Part shown: positions 53,949 to 63,078 of the stretch, in pieces
Position numbering within the stretch: the first letter of the stretch is position 1
Layout: every line of letters starts with the position of its first letter
Assembly: GCA_024234325.1 (NCBI GenBank)
Contig: JACKOJ010000004.1
Span: 186,001 to 250,000, forward strand
Source of the DNA: Pseudomonadales bacterium
GTDB lineage: Bacteria > Pseudomonadota > Gammaproteobacteria > Pseudomonadales > Pseudohongiellaceae
DNA length: 64,000 bases
Reading direction: 5' to 3'
Program-made: the position numbers and the translations under genes
Notes under the pieces: generated by a model
The model's input: only the letters and a program-made list of their open reading frames with translations
What the model was told of the DNA's origin: nothing
Databases searched by the model: none

Positions 53949-54623
53949 TCAGTTATTCAGAGCATAACAAACCGTATAAACCCGATCGTTGCTGTAAACC
54001 TCGTCTGCCCGAAGCACATAAGACAGCTCCTGAATTGCACTGGAGCTGCTCCGCACTCGCCCCGTCGCACCACGGCCGTCGTCATATAAGGAATCCAGGG
54101 AAGCGGCTGTCGCGCCGCCAAGCCCCGTCATGCACAATTTATGGCCCCTCATTGCATTGAGGATATTGGCATCGCTCACCGCCAATACGCCACCAAACGT
54201 GGTTCTGGGCAAGGCCATCACCCCGACAAGTTGCGCGTCCCCGTCAAGCAGGCCGGCAGCACGCAAATGTTGCCAGAACAAGCCCGTCTCGCCCTTACCA
54301 GCGAACAACGAGGGATCAATATTCAAACGCCGGTTGCCATCGCCCCCATGAATGCCTCTCCATTTTTCTCCGCGTCCACGCAAGACCTCGGTGGGTCCGT
54401 CATCTCCAGGGAAGCGTCCATACCGATCCATATAGCTTACCGTTGCCAGTTCTATGGATTGGAACTCCTGCCGCACCAGGAACACCTGAACTTTCGCCAT
54501 CAAACCACGCCCGATGCCGATGAAGAAAAGTAACAGCAGGAGCAAGGCAATCACCGTCCCGGCCACCCGAATCAGGCTAGGGGACGCTGAATATCTCTTC
54601 GATGATGTGTGAACCTGGGTCAT
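53949..54623 (-). CDS. Diverged pilin paralogue without a prepilin-peptidase site
   Basis: 224 residues; GGAAG precedes the ATG. One transmembrane helix (VIALLLLLLFFIGIG) follows a basic, Ser-rich N terminus. The rest aligns with the pilin at 54860-55531: both have RFPGDDG/RLPGDDG, FWQHLRAAG/LWQHLRAAG, a late LCM/VCM and a final VYTVC/VYAVC pair of Cys. But where the pilin has GFTLIE, this protein reads SPSLIR: the Gly before the cut site and the Glu at +5 are gone. It probably stays anchored in the inner membrane, perhaps as a regulator or platform partner. Last gene of the filament locus. Confidence 0.75.
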   Translation of the reverse strand: MTQVHTSSKRYSASPSLIRVAGTVIALLLLLLFFIGIGRGLMAKVQVFLVRQEFQSIELATVSYMDRYGRFPGDDGPTEVLRGRGEKWRGIHGGDGNRRLNIDPSLFAGKGETGLFWQHLRAAGLLDGDAQLVGVMALPRTTFGGVLAVSDANILNAMRGHKLCMTGLGGATAASLDSLYDDGRGATGRVRSSSSAIQELSYVLRADEVYSNDRVYTVCYALNN

Positions 54624-54804
54624 TTCTTCCGCAAGCTATCATGAACCTATCGTGCCAATCTCGCTCCGCAAAATCCCGGTTGACTGGCCCCTAATGGGCC
54701 AAACAAGCAACGTTTTTCAATCCATGCCCGGCACAATCGGGAACACCTTGAATGGACGGGCTTCATCCGCTGGATAGCGGTCAGGATCCAGGTGCCAAGC
54801 TTTC

Positions 54805-54834
54805 AAAAAAAGAAGGCCTCGCAAGGAGGCCTTC
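54805..54834 (-). terminator. Rho-independent terminator after the pilin gene
   Basis: GAAGGCCTC (54812-54820) and GAGGCCTTC (54826-54834) form a perfect 9-bp stem with a 5-base loop; read leftward it is followed by seven T (54805-54811). It lies 26 bases past the stop of the pilin and separates it from the diverged paralogue, allowing high pilin output. Confidence 0.92.
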
Positions 54835-54859
54835 CGTCACCCAGCACTGCTGGCTTTGC

Positions 54860-55531
54860 TTACATCGTCTTGCAGACCGCGTAGACGCCCGCCGTTGAGT
54901 AGTTTGTGGCGGCCGTTGCCGAGAGAGCCGTGCCCGCGCTGGCGCGGAATGACCCGGTGTCCGGTTTGCCGTCATCCAGACGGGTATCCAGTGCCAGCGC
55001 AGCAGCTTGCGGCACGTTGCTCATGCACACTTTCAGCGTGTTCAGTGGCAGGCCCACGGCAAGCACAGACGTAACCGCTGTTTGGCCGCCAAAAGGATTG
55101 GAAGGCAGAATGGTTCCCGCTGCGGCGATGGTCTGGTCGCCTGCTACATAGCCAGCAGCACGCAGATGCTGCCACAGGCCGATGTGCTCACCTGACGCCC
55201 CCGTAAAAGTATTGGCGACGGCAGCACCCGCCAAAAGACCGTTCGGGCCAGGGGTGCTGGCAGCAGTAATCGTGGCCCAATTGCCTCCACGCGCCTGAAG
55301 CGTCGCGAGGGGACCATCATCACCCGGCAGACGTCGATACTGATCCTGATAGGAATAAATCGCCGTGCTGACACCGGTAAAATCGTTCACCGCTCCCCGA
55401 ATACGTGCATTCTCGATCAGTTGTTGCCCCTGCAATACGCCGCCAAGCAACAGACCCACGATCACCAGCACAATCGCGATTTCGATCAAGGTGAACCCTG
55501 ACTGCTTACTTTTACCTGCAAAATTACTCAT
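54860..55531 (-). CDS. Type IV pilin-like protein (probable major filament subunit)
   Basis: 223 residues with a strong GGAGG site 9 bases before the ATG. The prepilin signal SGFTLIEIAIVLVIVGLLL has the Gly-Phe cut site and Glu5. The globular part contains YRRLPGDDG and a late Cys pair (VCM ... VCK), likely a disulfide. It has its own strong terminator and good ribosome site, as expected of the abundant subunit. It is separated from the machinery genes by the two-component genes that lie just upstream. Confidence 0.9.
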   Translation of the reverse strand: MSNFAGKSKQSGFTLIEIAIVLVIVGLLLGGVLQGQQLIENARIRGAVNDFTGVSTAIYSYQDQYRRLPGDDGPLATLQARGGNWATITAASTPGPNGLLAGAAVANTFTGASGEHIGLWQHLRAAGYVAGDQTIAAAGTILPSNPFGGQTAVTSVLAVGLPLNTLKVCMSNVPQAAALALDTRLDDGKPDTGSFRASAGTALSATAATNYSTAGVYAVCKTM

Positions 55532-55657
55532 TGTGTATAACCTCCAGTGGATATAGTCATTCAGAGTGATCTGAATTCAGGCGCAGTATAGGGAGCTGGA
55601 GACCCCCTCACAATATGTAGGTTTTTCTTACGCCTGTAAGTTTTCCCTACACTGTTT

Positions 55658-56740
55658 TCAAGCTCCGGCTGCCGGGGCCGGCACACCGTCTTTGAGTGTC
55701 AAGACAAACTTCAGGGGGCCGTCTTCCGGTGCCAATGCCGTGAGTGTTCCCCCCAGGGATTCCGCCATCTGCTGCGACTGATACAAACCAATACCGCGAC
55801 CGCTGCCCCGCTCGCTCCAGAAAGGTTCAAAAAGGCGCTCCGGGCGCAGAAAGGGCTCACCAAGGCGGTCTTCGAACTCCAGCACAATACGAGAGCCGGA
55901 GACTGAAATAACGATCTGCAACTGAACGCAAGAGTTGTCGCTCTTGCGTGCCTGCAGGCTGTAATTTCCAAGCAGGTTATCAAAGATACTGCGCAAGACA
56001 TCTTTGGGCAGTGACACCGTAGCACTGCCTGCGATATCCACCTCCAGCGCATAGGTTTCCGCAATATTCGCCAACATCGGGGCCAGCGGAATGGGGAGAT
56101 ACTGACGAGGCTGGGGCAGCACCAGCATGTGCAGCGCATGCTTCACCCGCTCCTCCATCGCAGGCATTGATCTTTGCAAGGCAGACAGCACGCTGAGCTC
56201 CTGGCCTGGCTTGACATCACGCACCTGCTCGGCAGCCAGGCTGACCAATTGCACAAGATTCTTCATATCGTGCTGAAGGAAGACATTCATTTTGGCGGTT
56301 TGATCAAACGTGCCATGTATCATCCCCAACTTGATCCAGATATCCATACGCAACAGAAGAAACAGGCTATCTGCCAGCAATTGCGTGAAATAACGTCGCT
56401 CCCAACCTTTGCTGTGGTGAAACAGGTATACATTCAACACAATTTCCTGCATGTCAAAATGTTGCGACAGGACGTTGTCGGTGCGGGTACCGTAATCCTT
56501 GGACATTGATGTCCCGAACCAGCTCATATGCCAACTGAAACCGGATATGCCACCAGCCTCCAGCAAGGGCCAGCACTGGCTCAGAAAATCCGGGAGATCA
56601 AAATGGAGGGTCTCGTTGAGCTTCACCAGTTTCTGCGATTGCCTGGCCTGGGCACGCGCACGGGAAAGCAACCAGAAGGTTGCCGCCAGAATAGAACCAC
56701 CCACCAGAATCAGATAGGGATACAGATCAACTGTCGTCAC
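55658..56740 (-). CDS. Membrane sensor histidine kinase of the filament locus
   Basis: 360 residues from a GTG that overlaps the end of the response-regulator gene by 14 bases. One N-terminal transmembrane helix (YLILVGGSILAATFWLLS) is followed by a region of unknown fold. The H box reads FLQHDMKNLVQLVSLAAEQ, the PrsK-like HDxKN form, then an N box (SIFDNLLGNY) and a G box (GSGRGIGLYQS). It should autophosphorylate on His and pass phosphate to the upstream-encoded regulator. The signal is unknown. Confidence 0.88.
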   Translation of the reverse strand: MTTVDLYPYLILVGGSILAATFWLLSRARAQARQSQKLVKLNETLHFDLPDFLSQCWPLLEAGGISGFSWHMSWFGTSMSKDYGTRTDNVLSQHFDMQEIVLNVYLFHHSKGWERRYFTQLLADSLFLLLRMDIWIKLGMIHGTFDQTAKMNVFLQHDMKNLVQLVSLAAEQVRDVKPGQELSVLSALQRSMPAMEERVKHALHMLVLPQPRQYLPIPLAPMLANIAETYALEVDIAGSATVSLPKDVLRSIFDNLLGNYSLQARKSDNSCVQLQIVISVSGSRIVLEFEDRLGEPFLRPERLFEPFWSERGSGRGIGLYQSQQMAESLGGTLTALAPEDGPLKFVLTLKDGVPAPAAGA

Positions 56741-57362
56741 GTTTGATATTAAACTTGTTCAGAAAGTAGTAGATACTTTCTCGCTTCACACCCAAGCGAG
56801 CCGCACTTTGGTACACGTTGAAACCGGTCTCCCGCAGCACCTGGCGCACCAGCCGCTCTTCGGCATCCTCACGCACCGCTTTCAAACCGTCCGCCACCCT
56901 TGCATTCAATTGCAAGCGTGTCAAGCCGGAATCAGACATGGTCTGCTCGTTGCGATAAAACAGCAAGGCTCGCTTCACCGCTTGCAGAATCTCGGTTTTG
57001 CTGGCGGGTTTTGCCAGGAAGTCGAAAGCACCTTCGCTGATGGCTTGCAATGCCGAGCTGGCTTCGTCCTGTCCTGTGAGCACGATGATCTTGGCCTTGT
57101 GGGCACGAGCACTTAACTCCCGAATGAAGGCGATTCCCTCCTCGGTGCTGTGCTCTGCCGGTGGCATGCCCAGATCAAGAATGACAACGGCAATATCAGG
57201 ATGGCTGGCAAGCTGTTCCAGGCCCATCTCCCGGGAGTTCGCCTGCACAACCCGATAAGACTCCATCACCAGCACATCATGCAGAACACCCCGCAGGGTA
57301 TCGTCGTCGTCGACAATCAACACGGTGCCCTGAGCGGCAGAGGGAGAAGGAAGCTGTGTCAA
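56727..57362 (-). CDS. Response regulator, REC plus Fis-type helix-turn-helix, no AAA+ domain
   Basis: 211 residues from a TTG that overlaps the pilin stop (TTGA). The receiver domain has the acidic pocket VLIVDDDD, the phospho-Asp in VVILDLGMP, Thr in IIVLTGQDE and the Lys in FLAKPAS. The C terminus is a Fis-like helix-turn-helix (VRQVLRETGFNVYQSAARLGVKRESIYYFL) like that of NtrC-type activators. The sigma-54 ATPase domain normally between them is absent, so it likely acts as a plain DNA-binding regulator, like PrrA/ActR. Coupled to the kinase gene. Confidence 0.9.
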   Translation of the reverse strand: MTQLPSPSAAQGTVLIVDDDDTLRGVLHDVLVMESYRVVQANSREMGLEQLASHPDIAVVILDLGMPPAEHSTEEGIAFIRELSARAHKAKIIVLTGQDEASSALQAISEGAFDFLAKPASKTEILQAVKRALLFYRNEQTMSDSGLTRLQLNARVADGLKAVREDAEERLVRQVLRETGFNVYQSAARLGVKRESIYYFLNKFNIKRDDS

Positions 57363-58129
57363 GGGAGTTTACCAGCCTCTATCATGCGGGTGGTCAGTAT
57401 GTTAATGGACAACCAGGTCAGTTGGTCATCGAACGTTGCCGGACGATCCGCAGGCGCGAGATCGACAAACTGCACATCATTGGCAACCGGATACGCGCTG
57501 GCGCCCATGGTTGCCCCGACATTCTCTGCCTGCAGGCCGGTCGCCGCCAGTCCGAAATCCGGCCCCATGGAGTACACGATCGCCGGCACGGTGTCGGACA
57601 ACACCCCCGAGCCACAGTTGAGAGCCGTGGCCACACACAACCACCCCGCACCCAATGGCGGCGTGGTCGCGAACCATTGCCGGAACTGTGCAGCGCTCGT
57701 CATGGCGTTGACACCGCTCACCGGCTTGTTGGCCACCATATACCGGTAAGGGTTCCCCCAGGGATCTTCCAGCAAGCCGTTGGCATTGAAACTGCCCTGC
57801 AGACCCAGTTTGCGACCAGGAACGAAACCGGCATAACTGGTGCAGTTGCCTCCTGCGGCAGGCGCTTCATCGCCGGCACTGACATCCGTTGCGGGACAGG
57901 GCAACCGACCGTTGGCCTGGGCAAAACCGTATAGCGCATCGCTGATCTGCTGCAGCGTAGCGGCAGCATCGGCGCGCCGCTTCGCAGCATCCGATGCGCC
58001 CAGCGCCGTCAGCATGCCTCCGAGTATCAATCCTAACACCAACAGCACCATGGCCATTTCAATCAGGGAGAACCCTCGCATACGCCGTCTGGAGTTGCGG
58101 GAAGCGTTATTTCTAGCTTGCGCTAACAT
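57359..58129 (-). CDS. Type IV pilin-like protein (minor pilin)
   Basis: 256 residues from ATG 58129. A long basic leader (ARNNASRNSRRRMRG) precedes the prepilin site GFSLIEMAMVLLVLGLILGG. The globular domain contains GRLPCPAT and LLEDPWGNPYRYMV, the second a common pseudopilin segment, and several Cys residues. It overlaps the PilX-like gene by 7 bases and the response-regulator gene by four, so it is translated in series with them. Confidence 0.87.
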   Translation of the reverse strand: MLAQARNNASRNSRRRMRGFSLIEMAMVLLVLGLILGGMLTALGASDAAKRRADAAATLQQISDALYGFAQANGRLPCPATDVSAGDEAPAAGGNCTSYAGFVPGRKLGLQGSFNANGLLEDPWGNPYRYMVANKPVSGVNAMTSAAQFRQWFATTPPLGAGWLCVATALNCGSGVLSDTVPAIVYSMGPDFGLAATGLQAENVGATMGASAYPVANDVQFVDLAPADRPATFDDQLTWLSINILTTRMIEAGKLP

Positions 58130-59046
58130 GATGTGCTTGACCTCGCGATAGTGGCCGCACCAAACCCAAAGCTGAATTGTATGGCACAAGATTCAAACTG
58201 AATACGCGCCTGGCCGGCCCCCGTGCGCGTATAGGTAAATGTGCCACCCAGCCAGTCATTGCTGGCCACCCAGGCGGCGGCCCCATAGGTTGGGTTGATC
58301 ATGGCCGCCTGAAAGCTTGTCAGATCCAGCGGGTAATCATTGCCATTGGCAGGGTAATAGACATCCAGGACGCGTTTGACCTCCTGCGCTACCCGCACGC
58401 TTGTCAGACTCATGATTTCTTTATCCGTAATCCCCAATACCGTGTCATTCAACACATTGACACCACCGGTACTGACAAAGTTCACCCCCCCCACATTGGT
58501 CGACTCAAGATAGCGATCGGCCTGGGTGTTATGAGGCCGATTCTGCCCGGACAAGGCCTCTCCAGGGGACAGCAGGACAGCTGCATACCCAGCCACACCA
58601 TCGATGGAAAACGCTCCAACAGAACGACTGTTCAACAGGGTAGAGCTGGTTTTATACGCAGGCGTCACGGCATACCAGAACTGTTGATCCAGGCCTGCAT
58701 ACTCGGTGCTGAGCACCAGCGGACTTGTTGACGGCAAGGTCAAGGTCTGGGGAAGCCTTCTAAAATTAACCGTGTTGCAGGTGTCCGCCCCGGAATTGTT
58801 GATGTCCGGACAGGGCAGGCGACCAGGTCCCCGCCCGTAAAGCAGGCTGTCAGTGACAGCAAAGCCCAGGAGCACGTCTTTGACGCGCTGCATTTCCTCC
58901 TGACGTTCACGCGCCTGGGCAATGTGAACATTGCGATTGCTCAAGGCGGACATCACCACGGTCAACAAGACCAACACCATGGTAACGAACATCAGGACCA
59001 ATGCTGCACCGCGCTGTTCTTTGCCCATTGGTTTTGCTTGGCGCAT
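58123..59046 (-). CDS. PilX-like filament protein
   Basis: 307 residues from ATG 59046, sharing a base with the upstream stop codon. The N terminus QRGAALVLMFVTMVLVLLTVV is the PilX/PilV-like hydrophobic helix preceded by RGAAL, without a classical GFTLIE site. The globular part shares the GRLPCPDINN motif with the neighbouring pilin (GRLPCPAT), suggesting common descent, and has several Cys. Probably a tip or priming subunit (inference from PilX-family roles). Confidence 0.75.
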   Translation of the reverse strand: MRQAKPMGKEQRGAALVLMFVTMVLVLLTVVMSALSNRNVHIAQARERQEEMQRVKDVLLGFAVTDSLLYGRGPGRLPCPDINNSGADTCNTVNFRRLPQTLTLPSTSPLVLSTEYAGLDQQFWYAVTPAYKTSSTLLNSRSVGAFSIDGVAGYAAVLLSPGEALSGQNRPHNTQADRYLESTNVGGVNFVSTGGVNVLNDTVLGITDKEIMSLTSVRVAQEVKRVLDVYYPANGNDYPLDLTSFQAAMINPTYGAAAWVASNDWLGGTFTYTRTGAGQARIQFESCAIQFSFGFGAATIARSSTSC

Positions 59047-59651
59047 CACTCCGGCCTTCCTAAAATTTGTTGGGCCTGTTGTATCATCGACTCCATTGTT
59101 TCATTGGAGGTGGGCACTGTTACTTCTCCCGGCAGCTGTTCCACCGAAGGCTCCGTCTCGACCTCGAGCGGCACTGCCAGCTCATAGACCTCCCGGACGG
59201 TACCCGTCGGATCCAGCACTTGCCCGGGACGCAGGTGGTGCTCTCCTCGTTCGTCCCGCACGATTAAAGTGGCACGTCCATTGTCAAACACCAATTGATG
59301 ACTCACAGGAAGATCAGACTCGTTCACCTCCTGACCGTTGATCCATAGGGTATTCTTGCCATTGTCCAGGCGTAGAACCCCCTCCCATGCTACAGGCTGT
59401 GGAGCGACCTGCTCGCTCCCGGCCTCCTGATGAGACTGTGTCAGTAACTGCTGCATCTGTTCCACGGAAAGCCTTTCTTCCATAGACGCTCCTGAGGCTT
59501 GCGCATACAACTGGTTGCGCATCTCGTCAAGCGCACGCCTCTCCTCTGCCGTACTGAAGATAGCACCAAACGTCTGCATCTGGCCCTCGCTGTGCGCAGA
59601 AAACAAACACATTGTCACAAAACACCAACAATATCTATTGAACATATTCAT
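59046..59651 (-). CDS. Secreted MshK/PilP-like protein
   Basis: 201 residues from ATG 59651. A signal-like N terminus with several Cys precedes IFSTAEERRALDEMRNQLY, an acidic linker, and a beta-rich core: GVLRLDNGKNTLWINGQEV, then LRPGQVLDPTGTVREVYEL. The 'gene-strand then WINGQ' pattern is shared by MshK and similar periplasmic filament proteins. It probably links the inner-membrane complex to a secretin, but no secretin gene is seen here. Confidence 0.55.
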   Translation of the reverse strand: MNMFNRYCWCFVTMCLFSAHSEGQMQTFGAIFSTAEERRALDEMRNQLYAQASGASMEERLSVEQMQQLLTQSHQEAGSEQVAPQPVAWEGVLRLDNGKNTLWINGQEVNESDLPVSHQLVFDNGRATLIVRDERGEHHLRPGQVLDPTGTVREVYELAVPLEVETEPSVEQLPGEVTVPTSNETMESMIQQAQQILGRPE

Positions 59652-60279
59652 CAACCGGAGCAGGGTTAAGATCGAAGGTAATCATCTTGATTTGGCATTC
59701 AGCCCTCATGTTTTCTCTTACCGTCAACAATCTTTCGACCCCCTCGTCCAGGATAATCTTGCAATCCATGGGCACCAACAGTCCCGGCCCTTCAATCAAA
59801 GGGGAGATCACACGCAGGAGATCGCCCTCATGCAACAATGGAATACGCAAACTGATGTCTGTCAAATGCAAAGCGACCGGATCCCCGGGAAACAGCTCCT
59901 CTGGAGGATAATCCAGCGGATAGGTTTGTTGCTCGGCCATTTCCACACTAATCGGGAAAAGATTATTGTCAACACGAGCTCTGCCAATCACTTCCATCAC
60001 TGCCAGGCGATCTTCACCGTCAAATACTCCTTTATCAACCATGGTGCGATAGCGCCCGCTATAACGCACGACATCAGACTCCTCTTCCGTCAAGCGCTGA
60101 ATAGCCTCATTAATCTGTTGGTAGGAATTACGTGCCGAAACCAAAGCAGCGCTGGTGCTTTCACTGATCATACGAAGCGCGACACTACTGCCATAAAAAA
60201 ACACCAAGCCAAGCAGTAAAACAATCACTGCCGGGCGCAAAATCATCAAATCAGCTTTATTGATTTTCAGTTTCGTCAT
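59635..60279 (-). CDS. PilO-like inner-membrane alignment protein
   Basis: 214 residues from ATG 60279. One N-terminal helix (LRPAVIVLLLGLVFFYG) is followed by a coiled coil (AALVSARNSYQQINEAIQRL) and a periplasmic alpha/beta domain. This is the PilO/GspM layout, with a ferredoxin-like fold expected. It overlaps both neighbours, which fits an assembly-platform operon. Assignment rests on layout and context more than on motif. Confidence 0.65.
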   Translation of the reverse strand: MTKLKINKADLMILRPAVIVLLLGLVFFYGSSVALRMISESTSAALVSARNSYQQINEAIQRLTEEESDVVRYSGRYRTMVDKGVFDGEDRLAVMEVIGRARVDNNLFPISVEMAEQQTYPLDYPPEELFPGDPVALHLTDISLRIPLLHEGDLLRVISPLIEGPGLLVPMDCKIILDEGVERLLTVRENMRAECQIKMITFDLNPAPVDEYVQ

Positions 60280-61855
60280 GGGCAAATCGCTCTGTCAGCT
60301 CCAATACAAATTCACCCGAGGCATTACCGCCATCAACGACAGTGTCCATTCGTTCATTAACACTCATGTTCAAGGGCATCCTTACTGCCGCAACCACCCC
60401 GCCCGTTTGTTGTTCCAACGCTCGTGAAAAATCGTCTATCAAGCGATCAACTTCCCGGAAGCTTATCGCAGAATTGATACGCCCATGAATAGTCGTCATC
60501 AGGCTTAACCTTCCATTCACGAAATTTCGTTGATACCGGCTCTCTTCACTTTCCTCAAAACCATATTCATCCACAGCAGATACGGCATCGGAACTATCTT
60601 CCACCAATTGCCACGCAATCTGGGTGAGACGTAAATTTGGCGACACGAGCAGTGAATTGCTGATGTCACTGAGCGAACGGTTCATATCCAGCATTTGTTT
60701 GAGAATCGCGTCATACGTGGAGACAACCAACACCATCTGTACAGCAGGAATCGGAGTCTGTGTAAAACTGTTCCGTAACTGTTGGTACTGTAACTCTAAA
60801 TTCTGATAATCGAGCAAGGTTGACGTGGTGGTGGCAGTTTGTCCGGCAATTCGTCCGACAAGCGGAGCGCTAGTGGCCGTTGCTGCCATCACAACCAACG
60901 CGCTAAACACATACAAAACACGCCGCGCGGAAAACAGGTAATAATAACGGCGCACCAAGGTCGATGCATAAATATTGGCAACCTCGTTTTTTTTCAACTG
61001 GAACGCCAGCAGAAAAAAAAGAACACTTGGCGCCAATTCATCAAGATTTAGAGATGCCTCGTCCACCAACCCTCTTGCCGAATGAAAAAAGAATTCGACA
61101 TTTTCCAATTGAACCGTCAAAGGATCAACGAAGACATCTTCAGAGAGATACACATGCACTGGCAGTGAGGCATCTGTCAGCAACACTTTTATTCGCGCCA
61201 GATACTTGCATGTCTGATCGCACTGATCCCTGACTACTTTCCCAACCAGGTCAAGCTCCAATGACTGGGCACGTGTTAAACGACTGAAAATAAGCTGACC
61301 ATTTTGCAAATATGTCTGACGCATGCTCCCGTCTGATTCCAAAGTAACAATCAAGGTCTGCGCCAGTTTGTTCAACTTGAGAAGTTCTGCAAGCTTCTCC
61401 ATTAAATACGCGGCAGAACTAATGGCCAATATTGGCACCCGTTTGGCTAGCAAACGACTCACCCACGGGTCAATCAAGTCGGGCTTGGTCAAGGCGGTCA
61501 AGACGGCCTTGTCGTCTTTTCTACCAGAGGTTTCGCGGCCAATGATACTTGCATAACGATAAGGCGTCGTCCGAAACAGGCTTGTCATGCGCCTGTTCAG
61601 CAAAGCTGCTCTGTCAGCGCCTCTTACATGGACGACTGTTTCCATCTTGTAGTCTTCTTCAATAAGATCAACAATCACGACACAGGGAATTTTGCTGTGC
61701 GCCGCCATATATGCGCTGAACTTGTCAAAAGCCTCCTCATCATGGGCGAAGTGCCCAATCAAAGACATACATCCTCCCCCCCAGGCAAGCAGGGTCATGC
61801 GTTCAGCGCGAATGAATAACAAATGTCGCTTTGTGCCGCGCGGAGGTGTTTCCAT
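60257..61855 (-). CDS. Fused PilM/PilN-like platform protein
   Basis: 532 residues. The N-terminal ~300 form a cytoplasmic domain resembling the actin-like part of PilM or GspL (MSLIGHFAH, SLELDLVGKVV, LAPSVLFFLLAFQL). A transmembrane helix (VLYVFSALVVMAATATSAPLVG) follows around residue 320, and then a periplasmic domain with a coiled coil (LLDYQNLELQYQQLRNSF), as in PilN. It joins functions usually split in two genes, as GspL does in type II secretion. Overlaps the PilO-like gene by 23 bases. Confidence 0.65.
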   Translation of the reverse strand: METPPRGTKRHLLFIRAERMTLLAWGGGCMSLIGHFAHDEEAFDKFSAYMAAHSKIPCVVIVDLIEEDYKMETVVHVRGADRAALLNRRMTSLFRTTPYRYASIIGRETSGRKDDKAVLTALTKPDLIDPWVSRLLAKRVPILAISSAAYLMEKLAELLKLNKLAQTLIVTLESDGSMRQTYLQNGQLIFSRLTRAQSLELDLVGKVVRDQCDQTCKYLARIKVLLTDASLPVHVYLSEDVFVDPLTVQLENVEFFFHSARGLVDEASLNLDELAPSVLFFLLAFQLKKNEVANIYASTLVRRYYYLFSARRVLYVFSALVVMAATATSAPLVGRIAGQTATTTSTLLDYQNLELQYQQLRNSFTQTPIPAVQMVLVVSTYDAILKQMLDMNRSLSDISNSLLVSPNLRLTQIAWQLVEDSSDAVSAVDEYGFEESEESRYQRNFVNGRLSLMTTIHGRINSAISFREVDRLIDDFSRALEQQTGGVVAAVRMPLNMSVNERMDTVVDGGNASGEFVLELTERFAHDETENQ

Positions 61856-61867
61856 ATATCTCTAGCC

Positions 61868-63073
61868 TTAGAACTGAATATTGCTGATCGTATCGTAAAT
61901 AGGACCAAGAACAGCCATCATAACCCAGCCTAACAAGATACCGAGAATGACAGTCATGCTTGGCTGAATCATGGCCTGCACCTTGTCAATAGAGTCTTTG
62001 ATATCGCGATCATAAAAATAACTGATGTTAAGCAAAGCCTTGTCCAGCGCTCCTGTGGTTTCTCCGATTCTCAACATCCGCACGACAAGAGGAGGAAACA
62101 GGCCTGTATTCTGAAAAGCCTGCGACAATGGTTCTCCTTCGTTGATATCGCCTCTCGCCTGCTTGATAGCGGCCTTGACCACTTCATTGTCCACAATGCC
62201 TTCAGCAATATCCAGGCAACGCATAATAGGAATACCCGCGTCGTACAGCATGGAAAAAAAATTGGCAAAGCGTGACAAAATAATTTTTTGCAGTACAGGA
62301 CCTATTTTCCAGGCCTTCAACTTGACTTCGTCAAAGGCATACCGAGCTTTATTGTTGTACGTCACAGCAAGTTTGAGCACGACAAACAAAGCAATAGGAG
62401 TGAACAGACAGATATACCAATAATTGACAATGAAATCCGAGGTGGCAATCAATGCTCGTGTATAAAACGGAAGCTCCTGCCCCATATTAGTCAAAAAATC
62501 AACCAGCTTGGGCACAAGATACACCATCAGGAAAATGGTAACCCCAAGCACAGCAATGCCAATAAACAAGGGAGACATGAGTAATTTTTTGGTGGATTTA
62601 GCCAACTCGTCCTGCCACTTGATGGTTGCTCCCAAAGACTCCAATACCTTGCCCAATTCACCACTGGCCTCACCCGCCCGGATCAGATTAATAAACAGGG
62701 TATCAAATATCGTGGGATAGTCCACCAGCGCTTCAGACAAGGTTTTCCCGCCCTCGATCTCATCAACAATGCTCGCAATTATCTCCCTGAAGGCGGGATT
62801 CTCAACGCTATCCCGAAGATCCTTCAAACCTTCCAGCATTGGCACGCCGGCCTTGGTCAATTGCTCCATATGAAAACAAAAGTTTATCAGATCGGTTTTT
62901 TCAATTTTACGCTGACCGAAGCCGCTTGTACGCTGAGCAGTGACTTCGGCACGAATGAGATCCAGCCCAATTTTGGACAAGCGCTGCTCCAGCTCCGATT
63001 CGTTAGCAGCATCGATAGAACCCAGGCGGACTCTTCCATCTCTAGCCATCGCTTTGTACTTGTATTGTGACAT
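61868..63073 (-). CDS. GspF/PilC-family platform protein
   Basis: 401 residues. The N-terminal QYKYKAMARDGRVRLGSIDA is the typical start. Two T2SSF domains follow (about 70-200 and 270-400), each with membrane helices (LFIGIAVLGVTIFLMVYLVPKL; MTVILGILLGWVMMAVLGPIY). It couples the ATPase to pilin polymerisation in the inner membrane. It lies 5 bases after the ATPase stop. Confidence 0.94.
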   Translation of the reverse strand: MSQYKYKAMARDGRVRLGSIDAANESELEQRLSKIGLDLIRAEVTAQRTSGFGQRKIEKTDLINFCFHMEQLTKAGVPMLEGLKDLRDSVENPAFREIIASIVDEIEGGKTLSEALVDYPTIFDTLFINLIRAGEASGELGKVLESLGATIKWQDELAKSTKKLLMSPLFIGIAVLGVTIFLMVYLVPKLVDFLTNMGQELPFYTRALIATSDFIVNYWYICLFTPIALFVVLKLAVTYNNKARYAFDEVKLKAWKIGPVLQKIILSRFANFFSMLYDAGIPIMRCLDIAEGIVDNEVVKAAIKQARGDINEGEPLSQAFQNTGLFPPLVVRMLRIGETTGALDKALLNISYFYDRDIKDSIDKVQAMIQPSMTVILGILLGWVMMAVLGPIYDTISNIQF

Positions 63074-63078
63074 TGATG

